Source: Candidatus Rokuibacteriota bacterium
GTDB lineage: Bacteria > Methylomirabilota > Methylomirabilia > Rokubacteriales > CSP1-6
Direction: 5' to 3'
DNA: 46,971 nucleotides
Assembly (NCBI GenBank): GCA_003220535.1
Contig: QHSU01000029.1
Location: 1 to 46,971 of the forward strand
The notes under the pieces are model-generated. The model did no database searches. It saw nothing but the letters and a program-made list of their open reading frames with translations, and had not been told where the DNA came from. Positions 18,141-27,346 of the stretch are shown here, in pieces. Numbering within the stretch: position 1 is the first letter of the stretch; every line of letters begins with the position of its first letter. The translations under genes and the position numbers were made by a program.

Positions 18141-21100
18141 CTAGACCGGCGTCACGGCCGGCCCCGTCACTGGCGCTTGCCCATGTAGGCCGCGGACGAC
18201 GAGTCGATACACACGTGAGCCCGCGCCGGCGACCACATGGCTCGTCGCGGTCGACGGGAGCCAGGGAGAGACTTGCCGGAACGACAGACCACCGTCGATC
18301 GAGCGCTCCAGCGCGACTTCCGTCGCGTCGCTCGCCGATGCCCACATCGCGGTGTCGTTTCCGGCGGCCGTGGTGACGATCAGGCCCGGCACGACGAGTG
18401 GGAGCGGCCCGGTATGCACCGTGACCGGGCCGGCCAGACGCGAGGGAATGCCATCGCGCGTCATCGTGAGCGCCCAGACCGAGACGCGCTTGTCGAACCC
18501 CGGGAGCAACGTCGCCGGAACGAGCACGTCGGGCACGGCCACGGTGCCGATGGCCTGGACATCGACCGGCTCCTCGGCCTGGAGCAAGGTGCCGTCCGAG
18601 AGACGCAGCCGCATGCCTTCACGCGGGTAAAGCTCCCGGCGATCCGGCACCCGTAGCAGCTGGGCCGGTTTGCGAACCAGATCATCGACCGCCGTCGTGA
18701 CCGGAGCGACGAGCGTGAAGAGCACCAGCCACTGCACGTCGAACACCTGCCGCATCCGCGCGGTGAGCGCCAGCGTGTCCGTCTCGGAGTTGACGAGGGA
18801 GATCTCGGGCGGCGACGGCACCCGCGTCGAGGCGACGCGCATCACTCTCGGAACGATCGCTCCGCCGAGCGACACGTGCCCGGCGGGATCGACGAGGCGA
18901 ATCCGGTGCAACCAGCGCTCCGCCTTGTTGGGCAGCGCGTCGCTCACCACGCCAAACGCGACCGGGGCCGGCAGCGCGAGCTGCCAGAGGCCTTCGAATC
19001 GACTCGGGAACCGCAGCAGGAGATCCATCAAGAAGCGCCCCTCGATACGCGCCGGGTCGGCGGCGGCGATCTGCGCCTGGAGCGCCGCCTGATCTGACGG
19101 GTTGCCCAGCGTGTAGCTCGACTGCGTTCCGTCCGGAAACAGGACGCCGAAGCTTCCGTCAGGATTTCGGGACAAGGCGGCTGCCAGCATCCCCATCTCG
19201 AACCGATCGACCGTCACAAGGTGACCGGCGGGTATCACCACGTCCGGCAACAGCGTCGGAAGATCACGCGTCACGGTGACGGTCGCGCCCACCGGTTCGG
19301 GGCTCACGTCTTCGGGCACGTTCGGCAGCGGCGGTGGAATGTCGAACGTCGGCCGACCGAGGTACCGTGCTTCGGCGACCAGGGCCACGATGCTGCTCTC
19401 GTTCCCCGGCCGTCCGCCGTTCAACACGGCGGGCCCGAGCTCGTCCGCGATGTAGGTTTGCCCGTCGGCGCTGCTCACGCCTACCCATGCGCGCGCGCGC
19501 GGGTGCTGCACGTCCAGGTCCAGACGATCGCGGAACACGAACGGCTGGGGCGGCCCGGCTCCGATCGGCACCACGTCGGTGCGCTCGTGCCAGGCCGAGG
19601 GCCGCAGCTCGATGCCGTTGAGCACGCGGCCGAACTCGAAGCTGGCCGCGTCGGGCGTCCGGCCTGGCCGCAGGACCGAAGGCTCGAAGCGCACGGTGAT
19701 ATTCGTGCCGGCCGTGTTCGACGCCACCTTGAACGGGTAGCCGCCGGCGGTGACGTAGATCCCCTTCATCGCGTCCGCCTGAATCGGCTGATCGAGGCTG
19801 CACGCCATCTCGTACAAGCCACCGACGAGGACCGCCGGCGCGTGCAGCGTGCCGTGCACGGCGTCCGGCGGCAGCGGCTGGAGATAGACGCGAAACTCCG
19901 TCGCGAACGGGTCGCGCTCACGCTCGTCGTCCGTCCAGCCCCATTCGAGCACGATGGCGTTCGTACTCGAGCCGAGCAGCGCAATGTCGTCGACCGCCAG
20001 GTCGGGATCGGCCGACTGCAGCACTCGGGCGCGGACCCCCGCCGGTCGCGAGACGCCAGGCGGCGGCGGACTGGCGGGACCGCGAGGTTGCGGGGGCGCG
20101 ATGCGCTTCTCCAGACGCACGATCGAGCCGGTGGTCGGTGTGGCGGACAGCCGGCCGATCGCATCGATCGAGAAGATCCGGTACTGGTGCGTACTGCCCG
20201 GTGGTGGCCCATCTGGCTGCGACGGGCTGCGCAGGACGTCGTCGATCGTGAGCCACGGATCCACCGGCGGCAGTGGCCTCACGACCTCCGGATACGCCTT
20301 CAAGATGTCGGCGCCGAAGCCGAGCGCCTGGGCTTCGCCTCGCGCGCCACGGTTGCCGAAGAACACCGTCGGCAGCGCGTCGCGGCCGATCTCCCCGAAG
20401 GGCCCGTTCGCGTCGACGTGCCTGCGCTCGATAAGAAAGCCCATCACATCGAAGGGCGGCGCTCCCCCGAGATCGGGCGGCCAGATCGGCGGCATACCTC
20501 CCACCGGAGTCGGGGGCAGCCACCGCAGGCGGAATCCCATCGAGTGTGGGGGACTCTTGACCGTGATCTCCGGCTCTCCCGGCTGAATCGGCTGCTGCAG
20601 GTTGGTCGTCCCCAACGCGATCGGCGGGTCTGGAGGAGCGCTGGGCTCGTACGTGACATCGGGCACGATCACGGACAGATCGAGCACCTCGTCGGGATTG
20701 CCACTGGTGGGCGCGAGGATGCGCATGCCATACAGGAATCCGGTGCCGACGAGCCTCAACGTATCGACCGGCTCCGGAAAATCGAGCGTCACGCGAGGCT
20801 GGGCCGGCACCGGGTTCGTGAAGAGTGATCCGCTCAGCCCGATCAGCAGATCGCTCGTCTTCGCCGAGTACTGCAGCGGCCCGGCCACTTGTGGCTCGAG
20901 CTCCAGCACCACTCGCTTGACGGGCTCGTCGAAACCGATGCTCGACGGATTGCTCGGCGTGATGCGAATGCCCTTGCGGCCGACGGCGCTCAGCGCGGCT
21001 CCCGGCGCGGCCGGGAAGAGCTCGACCGTGTGCTCCGCCGGACCGGAGAGGCGGACCGTTCCGAGGTGGAACGTCGCGGGTAGCGTGGCTCCGGTCGGCA

Positions 21101-22583
21101 CCGTGTGAAAGGCGAGGAGCTGCTCCTCGACGTCGTGGCGTCTGAAGTGGCCCGTGACGCGGTAGTCGTAGTGCTCACCCGGGACGAGTCCACTGCCCTT
21201 GTCGAGCAGGCCGAAACCCAGCGCCCGCCGCCATTCGGCCGCCGTGGTCAGCGACAGCGCGTATGGCCATGGCCGGATCTCGACGAACGCGTCCTCCACC
21301 TGCTCGCGGCGCTGCGTCGTGCACCACATTGGCGAGGGCGCGCCGACGCCGACGGCCTCGTTGAGCGTGTCCGCGACCTCGGCGAACACCGCCGCGTCGA
21401 TGCTTTCCGTGCCGATCAATCTCGACCTGGCCCGAGTGAGCTCGTCCGCGGGACTTCCCAGCGTCGGGTCGAGCGCGCGCAGCGGCATCTGCAGCCCCTT
21501 GACGAGGAACCGCACGTTGGCCCACTCGGCCGCCTCGGCGGCGGGGGTCTGCGGAACGTCGACACAGACGGTGAGGCCGGTGAGCCGCTGGTTCGTGTAG
21601 AGGAGCACCTCGTCGACGCCGCGGCCGAGGAACGTCGGGCGCTGGATCCCGCTGGGATCTGCGAGGCCGCGCGTATCGACGGGCTTGCCTTCACGCATGG
21701 CGACGGCGAGGGTCCACGGCGCCTGCGCGATGATCCGAACGACTTGGTGCTCCCCCTGCAGCTGTAACCGGTACTGCAGGCACACGGGTACGGATACAGC
21801 GGACAGAGTGGGTACGGACGGCGGCGCGAAGGGCCGCGTGTCGGGCATGAGCGAGGAACGCGTCGCTCCTGCCCGCGATGGCGGTGAGGGTTGCCAGCAC
21901 AACCGGGTGAGCAGCATCGCGTCGCCGGGCGCGACGATGGCCACGCGCGTGATTTGTTCGCCGGCAAGAGCGACGGTTTCCGGCTGACCGACCGCCCGGG
22001 AAGCGCTCGCCGATGCGGCGGCCCTCCCGTCCGCGCGGCGCGCCACCACTCTGGCCGGCTGGGCGAACCCGACCAGCGTCAGCTCGACGCGAATGCATTC
22101 CACGGGCAGCTCGATCTCGAGATGCGTCGCGCAATCGACGCCACGCTGGTTGTCAGCCGTACGCACTTCCGCGTGAGGCCGCGGCGCGCCCGTGGGTTCG
22201 AATGCCTTCAACCGCGCACCGTCGACCTCGTCGACGACCCGGCCAAGGGCGGACTCGGCGAACTCGATGCAGTGCATCGTGGGGGCCACCGCCGGGGTGA
22301 ACGGCTCGTCAGGCACGGTTCCCGATGAGGTGGGGCACGGCGTGACGCGGACGGCAATGTCGGCGACCGGCGTCGTGAGCCGGAACTCTCGGTGGAGGAT
22401 CTCGAGCTCGTCGACGGTCAGCGTGTAACAGATCTCTTGGCGTCGCTGGTGAGGACGCCGTTGGACGTCGTAGCCGGTCGTGGAATAGCCGGCCGCATAC
22501 GGCGCCGTCCACAGCAGGTGGATGCCGTCGCCTGGCGATCCATCCTGCCGAGAAATCGCGCCGGCCCAGAAGCCGTCGCTCAT
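18141..22583 (-). CDS. Giant FN3-rich modular protein (1480 aa)
   Basis: First gene of the giant operon. I take the ATG at 22583 (MSDGFWAGAISRQDG); an open frame extends 46 codons upstream but is basic and low-complexity. FN3-like modules are seen at ~1-60 (IHLLWTAPYAAGYSTTGYDV), ~680-825 (MGFRLRWLPPTPVGG, then HQYRIFSIDAIGRLSATP), ~870-905 (IVLEWGWTDDERE, TEFRVYLQPLPP) and the C-terminus (MWASASDATEVALERSIDGG, YRLVVRGLHG). Between them are beta-sandwich-like segments that could be discoidin-type (VKRVVLELEPQVAGPLQY). No signal peptide, membrane helix or catalytic motif is visible. It looks like a scaffold or binding protein; binding target and location are unknown. Proline-rich linkers separate modules. 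Confidence 0.8.
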   Translation of the reverse strand: MSDGFWAGAISRQDGSPGDGIHLLWTAPYAAGYSTTGYDVQRRPHQRRQEICYTLTVDELEILHREFRLTTPVADIAVRVTPCPTSSGTVPDEPFTPAVAPTMHCIEFAESALGRVVDEVDGARLKAFEPTGAPRPHAEVRTADNQRGVDCATHLEIELPVECIRVELTLVGFAQPARVVARRADGRAAASASASRAVGQPETVALAGEQITRVAIVAPGDAMLLTRLCWQPSPPSRAGATRSSLMPDTRPFAPPSVPTLSAVSVPVCLQYRLQLQGEHQVVRIIAQAPWTLAVAMREGKPVDTRGLADPSGIQRPTFLGRGVDEVLLYTNQRLTGLTVCVDVPQTPAAEAAEWANVRFLVKGLQMPLRALDPTLGSPADELTRARSRLIGTESIDAAVFAEVADTLNEAVGVGAPSPMWCTTQRREQVEDAFVEIRPWPYALSLTTAAEWRRALGFGLLDKGSGLVPGEHYDYRVTGHFRRHDVEEQLLAFHTVPTGATLPATFHLGTVRLSGPAEHTVELFPAAPGAALSAVGRKGIRITPSNPSSIGFDEPVKRVVLELEPQVAGPLQYSAKTSDLLIGLSGSLFTNPVPAQPRVTLDFPEPVDTLRLVGTGFLYGMRILAPTSGNPDEVLDLSVIVPDVTYEPSAPPDPPIALGTTNLQQPIQPGEPEITVKSPPHSMGFRLRWLPPTPVGGMPPIWPPDLGGAPPFDVMGFLIERRHVDANGPFGEIGRDALPTVFFGNRGARGEAQALGFGADILKAYPEVVRPLPPVDPWLTIDDVLRSPSQPDGPPPGSTHQYRIFSIDAIGRLSATPTTGSIVRLEKRIAPPQPRGPASPPPPGVSRPAGVRARVLQSADPDLAVDDIALLGSSTNAIVLEWGWTDDERERDPFATEFRVYLQPLPPDAVHGTLHAPAVLVGGLYEMACSLDQPIQADAMKGIYVTAGGYPFKVASNTAGTNITVRFEPSVLRPGRTPDAASFEFGRVLNGIELRPSAWHERTDVVPIGAGPPQPFVFRDRLDLDVQHPRARAWVGVSSADGQTYIADELGPAVLNGGRPGNESSIVALVAEARYLGRPTFDIPPPLPNVPEDVSPEPVGATVTVTRDLPTLLPDVVIPAGHLVTVDRFEMGMLAAALSRNPDGSFGVLFPDGTQSSYTLGNPSDQAALQAQIAAADPARIEGRFLMDLLLRFPSRFEGLWQLALPAPVAFGVVSDALPNKAERWLHRIRLVDPAGHVSLGGAIVPRVMRVASTRVPSPPEISLVNSETDTLALTARMRQVFDVQWLVLFTLVAPVTTAVDDLVRKPAQLLRVPDRRELYPREGMRLRLSDGTLLQAEEPVDVQAIGTVAVPDVLVPATLLPGFDKRVSVWALTMTRDGIPSRLAGPVTVHTGPLPLVVPGLIVTTAAGNDTAMWASASDATEVALERSIDGGLSFRQVSPWLPSTATSHVVAGAGSRVYRLVVRGLHGQAPVTGPAVTPV

Positions 22584-22684
22584 CGCAGCGCCAGCGGCCA
22601 GCGACAGCTCACCCGTCGCGCTGCCGGTCTCACTCGAAAACCCATTTTGTGCCGCTCGTCGCCGATGACGCACCCGAGAGCGCG

Positions 22685-22795
22685 TCAGGCGAAAATCACG
22701 TCGCGGCAGTGTACCACCCATTGTTTGCAGATGAAGTGTCGGCCCAGCTCGACAGAAATGTTCCCTGCCGTGATCTGCACATCGACGGGCTGCAT
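22685..22795 (-). CDS. Possible 36-aa leader peptide ORF upstream of the giant operon
   Basis: A short frame from the ATG at 22795 (MQPVDVQITAGNISVELGRH...) ends about 100 nt before the FN3-rich gene and has protein-like composition with two Cys (FICKQWVVHC). There is no strong ribosome site. It could be the conserved tail of a decayed gene, a tiny protein of the operon, or chance. Confidence 0.3.
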   Translation of the reverse strand: MQPVDVQITAGNISVELGRHFICKQWVVHCRDVIFA

Positions 22796-22815
22796 CGTTG
22801 CGCCGTTTTCGAGCG

Positions 22816-23046
22816 ATGTCTCGGACGTTGGACAGTGACGGCGGTGGCCAGCGGATCGACGCTCGCCGTGTGACGCTCGCCGATTTGCTCGCAGCGCTCG
22901 CCGTCGTCGGTCTCGTGCTCGCCGCCGTGCTGGCGATCCTCGAAGAGGGGCAGCGTGCGTACAGTCACGGCGCTGCGCGCGTCGAGACACAGCAGACCGC
23001 GCGCGTCGCGCTTGCGCGGATGGCGCGCGAGATCCGGCAGGCGGGA
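22816..23046 (+). pseudogene. Prepilin-like (PilW/GspJ-type) N-terminal fragment cut by IS91
   Basis: The 77-codon piece has the form of a type IV prepilin or pseudopilin: a basic leader, VTLADLLAALAVVGLVLAAV as the hydrophobic N-terminal helix, then ILEEGQRAYSHGAARVETQQ and TARVALARMAREIRQAG, the usual PilW-type continuation. Position -1 is Arg rather than Gly and position +5 is Asp rather than Glu, so prepilin-peptidase processing would be doubtful even if intact. At RQAG the sequence passes directly into the IS91 terminal sequence, which removed the rest of the gene. It is transcribed divergently from the giant operon. Confidence 0.65.
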
Positions 23047-24420
23047 GAGCATAGGCCGCATAGAGGCCCCGTTGACGGAACCGCCCTTCTCGGCACCACC
23101 CGCCGCCCTGCCACCCCCCGGCACAGCGCGGACAACCAGTGTCACGGGAGTTTCTACCAGAACGGAGCGTGGGTCCAGAGGCACGGGTCCCGCGCGAAGA
23201 CGCCAGCGAACAGACCTCGGCGATCGCCGCGTCCGGGTGCCGCTCAGGCCCCGAGCGCCGTCGCGGGACTGGGAGTCTGCGCGGGCGCGCCCGGTGGCGG
23301 GTGGCGCCCGTCCCGCCACCTCGCGCGACGCGGCGAGCGCGGCCAGGATCGCGCGGATCGCCTCGGGGTCCTCGACCGTCGCGATCAGCCGCAGCCGCCC
23401 GCCGCAGCGCGGGCACGCCAGCACGTCGACGTCGAACGCGCGCCGCATCAGCGCCGCCCACGCCCAATGGCGCGGCGCTGACTTCGGCGCGTCGCTCACC
23501 TCGGGGCACGGGCTCGCCACCGCCGGCGGCGCGTCGTAGGCCACCACCCGCGCTCGCCAGCCGCAGTGCGGCGCCAGCACGCCGTGGTAGAGCACCAGAT
23601 TGATCCGCGGCCACGGGATCAGCGCCGCCAGCTTCTCCAGCAGCGTGAGCGGCTCGAATAGCAGCTGGCGCGTGCCTTCCGTCCACGCGCTCTTCAGCGT
23701 GAGCACGACGCGGCCGTCGGCGAGGAGCCGGAGCCGGTCCTGCGCCACCGCCGGCCGGAGCAGATAGCGGCACAGCTGCTCCAGGCGCGCGCGATCCGTA
23801 GCCGGCACGGCGACGTTGGCGTGCAGGTCGAACCCCGCCAGGTGCGCGTGCCGCGGCACCGTCGACAGCACCCCACGGCGCGTTGGGATCGTCCCCCACC
23901 CGCCATACCCGCGCCCCCGCGCGCGGGCCGAGCGCGACCCGCCCCTGGACCGAGGCGCTGCTGATGCCGGCGAGCGCGGGCGATTCGATCCGCCTGAACC
24001 CCATCGGCTTCTCAGGGATCGAGCCCGCGGCGCCGGAGCAGGCGCTGCACCCGCGCGGCGACCCGCGCCAGCACGCCGCCGACCTCATAATCGGTCGGCG
24101 GCGGCAGAGGCCGGAACTCGAGCGCCCCTTCCTGGCCCTCGAAGAAGACGCCGTCGAGGAGCAGCGTGTGAAAATGGACGTTGAGATTCAGGCCGCCGCC
24201 GAAGCGCTGGATGACCGTCACGGAGCCCGATCGCCGCGCGGATGCCATAGCGGCGCGCACGGTGCCGCTGGAAGCCCAGCAGCACGCGCACAGACACCGC
24301 GAGCACCGCCCGCGCCAGCCCGTGATCCCACGCGAGCAAGTACCGCAGCCGGTAAAATGGCGTCCCGCCACGCGGTCTCTCTCTGATTGCAACGCGGAGC
24401 ACGCCAAGGGGCGTCCTCCT
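23047..24420 (-). mobile_element. Decayed IS91-family element with frameshifted transposase
   Basis: The minus strand carries a Y2-type (HUH) rolling-circle transposase broken by at least three frame changes. Pieces read YRLRYLLAWDHGLARAVLAV (frame A), then GSVTVIQRFGGGLNLNVHFH with LLLDGVF (frame B, ends ~24012), then SPALAGISSASVQGRVALGP (frame C, ~24000-23900), then AHLAGFDLHANVAVPA, RLEQLCRYLLRPAVAQDRLR, INLVLYHGVLAPHCGWRA and a zinc-ribbon-like LACPRCGGRLRLIATVEDPE (frame D). The zinc-binding N-terminus is missing. The element ends at 23047 with the sequence also found at 8237. It cannot move by itself; it truncates a prepilin gene. Confidence 0.85.
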
Positions 24421-24533
24421 CAACACCTGCCGGCCTGCCGGTCCCCTTCCAAAGGTGTGACTCGGCGTCCTTGGATCGACAAAGAGCGGAAAAATGAGGA
24501 GGAGCTTGTCAACTCCTAAGTAATCGCGGAGCG
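24421..24533. other. Short gap between IS91 remnant and hydrolase fragment
   Basis: No gene seen. Probably the missing outer end of the IS91 element or flanking scar sequence. Confidence 0.3.
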
Positions 24534-24797
24534 CTACGGCGGGTGAGCTCGAAGGAAATCTCTGATGATTCGCGCAACCTCCTTTGGATGCTCGAGCAGG
24601 AGCATGTGGCTGCCGCCCTTGATCTCGCGGACCTGCCGGTTGGGCAGTCCGTCGGCGAGCGCAGTCATTCCTTCGGCTGATGTGACGATGCTATCCCCTC
24701 CACGAAGGACAAGTGTGGGAGTCGATATCTCCGGCAACGTCGGTTGCAGATCTCCCGGTTCCCATGTCGCGTACGTCTGTGGATCGAGTTTCATGCG
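24534..24797 (-). pseudogene. C-terminal fragment of an alpha/beta hydrolase
   Basis: About 85 residues remain: RMKLDPQTYATWEPGDLQPT, LPEISTPTLVLRGGDSIVT, then ALADGLPNRQVREIKGGSHM and a final helix. The strand TPTLVLRGGDS with its Asp and the GGSHM His are the acid and base of the catalytic triad in this superfamily. The nucleophile elbow (GxSxG) and the first two thirds are absent. Family similarity starts at ~24797, where plus-strand radical SAM sequence begins, so the two were joined by a deletion. Confidence 0.7.
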
Positions 24798-25727
24798 CCC
24801 GCCGCCATCGACCTGGCGCAGACGGACGAAACCGACGTGGCAACGCTCCGGAACTTCATCGAACGCGAGCGCGCCCGCCACATCAACGCAGCATTGCTGA
24901 TCGGGGGTGAGCCGACCCTCGTCCCCGATCGCGTCATGGCGTTTGTCGAGCGCATGGATTACGTGACGATCTCGACGAACGGGCTCCGACCCTTACCGCG
25001 CGAAGGCTTCGAGCAGGTCAGCATCGGCATCACGCTCTTCGGGGGTGGCAGTCTCGACGATCGACTGCGCGCAATCAGCCCGGCTGGGCGAGCGTTCAGC
25101 GGTCTCTTCGAGACCGCCCTTCGAAACTACCGTGATGATCCCCGGGCGATCTTCAACTATGCCGTCGCCGGCAGCGCAGTGGAGCACGTCGAAGATACAG
25201 TGCGACGGATTCGCGACAACGGCAATCGGGTCACGTTCAACCTCTACAGCGAGTACGGCACGGACGCGCCGCTCCGGCATTCACAGGACCGGCGGTTGCT
25301 GGATGAGCTACTCAGCGTGGCGGCCGCCTATCCAGATGCCGTGATTGCCCACCCATACTATTTGCGCGCGCTCGTCACAGGCGAGACGGAGTTCGGGCGA
25401 TTCGGCTACGACGTATGCCCGAGCGTCAGCTGGGACCATCCCGACCACGTGGTCCGGCGCACGAACGGGAATCCGACGCTGCCGCTGTTCAATGTCTACG
25501 GCGCTGACCTGCGGACCATCCAGTTCTGCTGCACGTCCGGGCTCTGCGACGGCTGCCGCGACAGCCAGGCGGTCCAGAGCTGGCTCCTCGTGAGCGCGCG
25601 ACAGTTCCTGCACTCCGAAGCGGGCCTGCGGACCTGGGTGGAGTTGGCGGAGAGCTACTGGCGCCAATTCGTGTGGTCACCGTATCACGCACGGACCACT
25701 GGCATGGCGGTTGGAGCCTGCCGCTGA
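24798..25727 (+). pseudogene. Radical SAM protein lacking its N-terminal cluster motif
   Basis: About 310 residues of a radical SAM/SPASM-like enzyme: AALLIGGEPTL (the GGEP motif that contacts SAM), DYVTISTNGLRPL, EQVSIGITLFGG, and a C-terminal cysteine group (YDVCPSVS, then TIQFCCTSGLCDGCRDSQ) suited to an auxiliary iron-sulfur cluster. The CxxxCxxC motif that should lie ~40 residues before GGEP is missing, because the frame enters from antisense hydrolase sequence at about 24797. The open frame could be translated from an ATG at 24744, but the enzyme would lack its catalytic cluster. The original function is unknown; peptide-modifying or lipid enzymes are possible. Confidence 0.75.
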
Positions 25728-25795
25728 ACGACGTCCTCGATCCGCGGCGGTGACTGACCGGCAATGTCCTGACAACATCCTTGGACGCGATCAAC

Positions 25796-27199
25796 TTATC
25801 TTATACGGATGCGTCCATCCCCCGCCGGTGGCACCGGAGAGCGGGAGAGTGGTCCGGTGGCGATCGACCCCCGGATGGCTCTCTCTCGCCCGCTACGTAG
25901 CTTTGCTACTCGAGAGTGGCACGCCGCGACAGCCCAAACTTCGGCCGAGGCGGACCATTTCTTCCTAATGAGAGCCCTACCGGCTTGTATGCACCCGGAC
26001 TGGCAATCCTGGTGTCGGGAGTTCAATTCTCCCCCTGTCCACCATTTCTTTTCGGTAGTTACCTCGCCCGCGCCGCCAGTCGCCGATGCCGCCGGGGCAG
26101 TAACGGGGTCAGTAGCGCTCGCGTGCACGGGCTCCGCAGGCACGAGTCGCTCGACCGCTTGCCGCTGATGCTCCGGGCTCAGGTGCGAGTATCGCTGTGT
26201 CATCACCAGCGTCTTGTGACCGAGGATCTCCTTCACCGTGTAGAGGTCGACGCCCGCCATGACCAGGCGACTCGCCGCGGTGTGCCGCAGGTCGTGAAAG
26301 CGGAGGTCGGTGATCTCAGCCGCGCTCACGGCCTTCCCCCACGCTCGGCCGAAGTTATGGAGGAATCGCCCTTCCGGTGACGTGAACACCAGCCCGCCGA
26401 ATGCCTGACGTTCCCTGCGGAGCGCCCGGAGCGTCGCGACCACGACCCGGTTCATCGGCACTCGGCGGCCTTCCCCCGACTTGCTCTGCTGGACGACGAG
26501 GGTGCGCGTGTGGAAGTCCACGTCCTGCCACCGGAGGTTGGCCAGCTCGCCACGCCGCATGCCCGTGTGCAGTGCGACGATCACGAGCGGACGGTAGCAA
26601 AGAGGAAGCGCAGCCAGGAGCCGTTCCTCCTCTGTGTCCGTAAGGACCCGGACCCGCGCGTTGTTCTCCTTGAGGAGCTTCACCCCGCGGAGCGGATTGC
26701 GCTCGGCCTTGGCGGGCTCGGCCTTCATCGCGCGGTTGAACGTCACTTTGAGGAGCGCCAGGTGGCGGTTCGCGCTGGCCGCCGATAGATCCCGGCTAAG
26801 CTCCCCACGTAGCCGCTCGATGTCGTGGACGCTGATATCCGCGATGGAGCGTCCCCTGAACGTGGCGAGGAGCCGCCGCATCCGGGCCTCGTCGTTCTGG
26901 GCCGATCGCTTGTGCTCCCGGCTGTAGGCGAGGAAATCCTCCGCGATCTCGTCGAACAGGACCACGCGCTTCGGCATCGGCTTTGGGAAGAACCGTCCCT
27001 CGCGGATCTCCGTCTTCCGCTTCCGATAGAGCTCGATCGCGAGTGCTCGGGGTCCCACCCGCTCCTTGTGGAGCCGGCCGTGCTGATCGGTGTAGCGGAT
27101 GTACCAGTCGCCTCGCGCCCTGGTCTGCGGGTGGACCTGCGTCCCCTTCCGGCTATCCCGCCAGAACACGCCTCGCACCCGCACCTTGGTCGTCGTCAC
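25796..27199 (-). CDS. Tyrosine recombinase (phage/island integrase)
   Basis: A 467-aa site-specific recombinase. The N-terminus (residues 1-60) resembles an arm-binding domain (GDWYIRYTDQHGRLHKERVG). The SAM-like core-binding domain covers ~75-165 (DEIAEDFLAYSREHKRSAQN). The catalytic domain holds TGMRRGELANLRW (first Arg, ~213), KSGEGRRVPM (Lys), HDLRHTAASRL (His-xx-Arg, ~302), LGHKT (second His) and QRYSHLSP (Tyr nucleophile, ~336), so all catalytic residues are present. The natural protein probably ends near residue 380. From there the frame runs antisense through a tRNA 3' fragment (WTGGELNSRHQDCQSG) and continues to 25796, a common sign that int abuts its attachment site. Confidence 0.93.
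   Translation of the reverse strand: MTTTKVRVRGVFWRDSRKGTQVHPQTRARGDWYIRYTDQHGRLHKERVGPRALAIELYRKRKTEIREGRFFPKPMPKRVVLFDEIAEDFLAYSREHKRSAQNDEARMRRLLATFRGRSIADISVHDIERLRGELSRDLSAASANRHLALLKVTFNRAMKAEPAKAERNPLRGVKLLKENNARVRVLTDTEEERLLAALPLCYRPLVIVALHTGMRRGELANLRWQDVDFHTRTLVVQQSKSGEGRRVPMNRVVVATLRALRRERQAFGGLVFTSPEGRFLHNFGRAWGKAVSAAEITDLRFHDLRHTAASRLVMAGVDLYTVKEILGHKTLVMTQRYSHLSPEHQRQAVERLVPAEPVHASATDPVTAPAASATGGAGEVTTEKKWWTGGELNSRHQDCQSGCIQAGRALIRKKWSASAEVWAVAACHSRVAKLRSGRERAIRGSIATGPLSRSPVPPAGDGRIRIR
25990..26044 (+). repeat. 3' part of a tRNA gene (integrase attachment site)
   Basis: The sequence shows an anticodon-arm-like loop CTGGCAA (anticodon would be GGC, Ala), a perfect T arm (GGGAG, TTCAATT, CTCCC at 26017-26033), the acceptor 3' strand CCTGTCC (26034-26040), discriminator A and encoded CCA at 26042. 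The matching 5' acceptor strand (GGACAGG) is not found upstream, so the tRNA is incomplete. This is the expected composition of an attachment-site half next to an integrase gene. Confidence 0.6.
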
Positions 27200-27346
27200 T
27201 CCCGAGCCCTGCTCACACCTCAGCTCACGCGCCGCGCCCGCCGCTGTGCGACCTCGCTGTCTCGACTGAAGCGCGGATCAGCGCCGAGCCGCCGCATTCT
27301 CCTTCGCGCCGACGTCCGACACCTTCCTGCTGCTCTCCACGTGACT

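Noticed and set aside
19221..20828. 535-codon plus-strand open frame
   Set aside because: Antisense to the FN3-rich gene, basic and low-complexity; the minus-strand product has clear domain structure.
23047..23481. Continuation of the prepilin frame to 23481
   Set aside because: From 23047 on the sequence is IS91 read in antisense; the residues there are not pilin-like.
25968..26044. A complete tRNA-Ala (GGC)
   Set aside because: The T arm and acceptor 3' strand are present, but the complementary 5' strand and a D arm are not; the anticodon stem has a mismatch.
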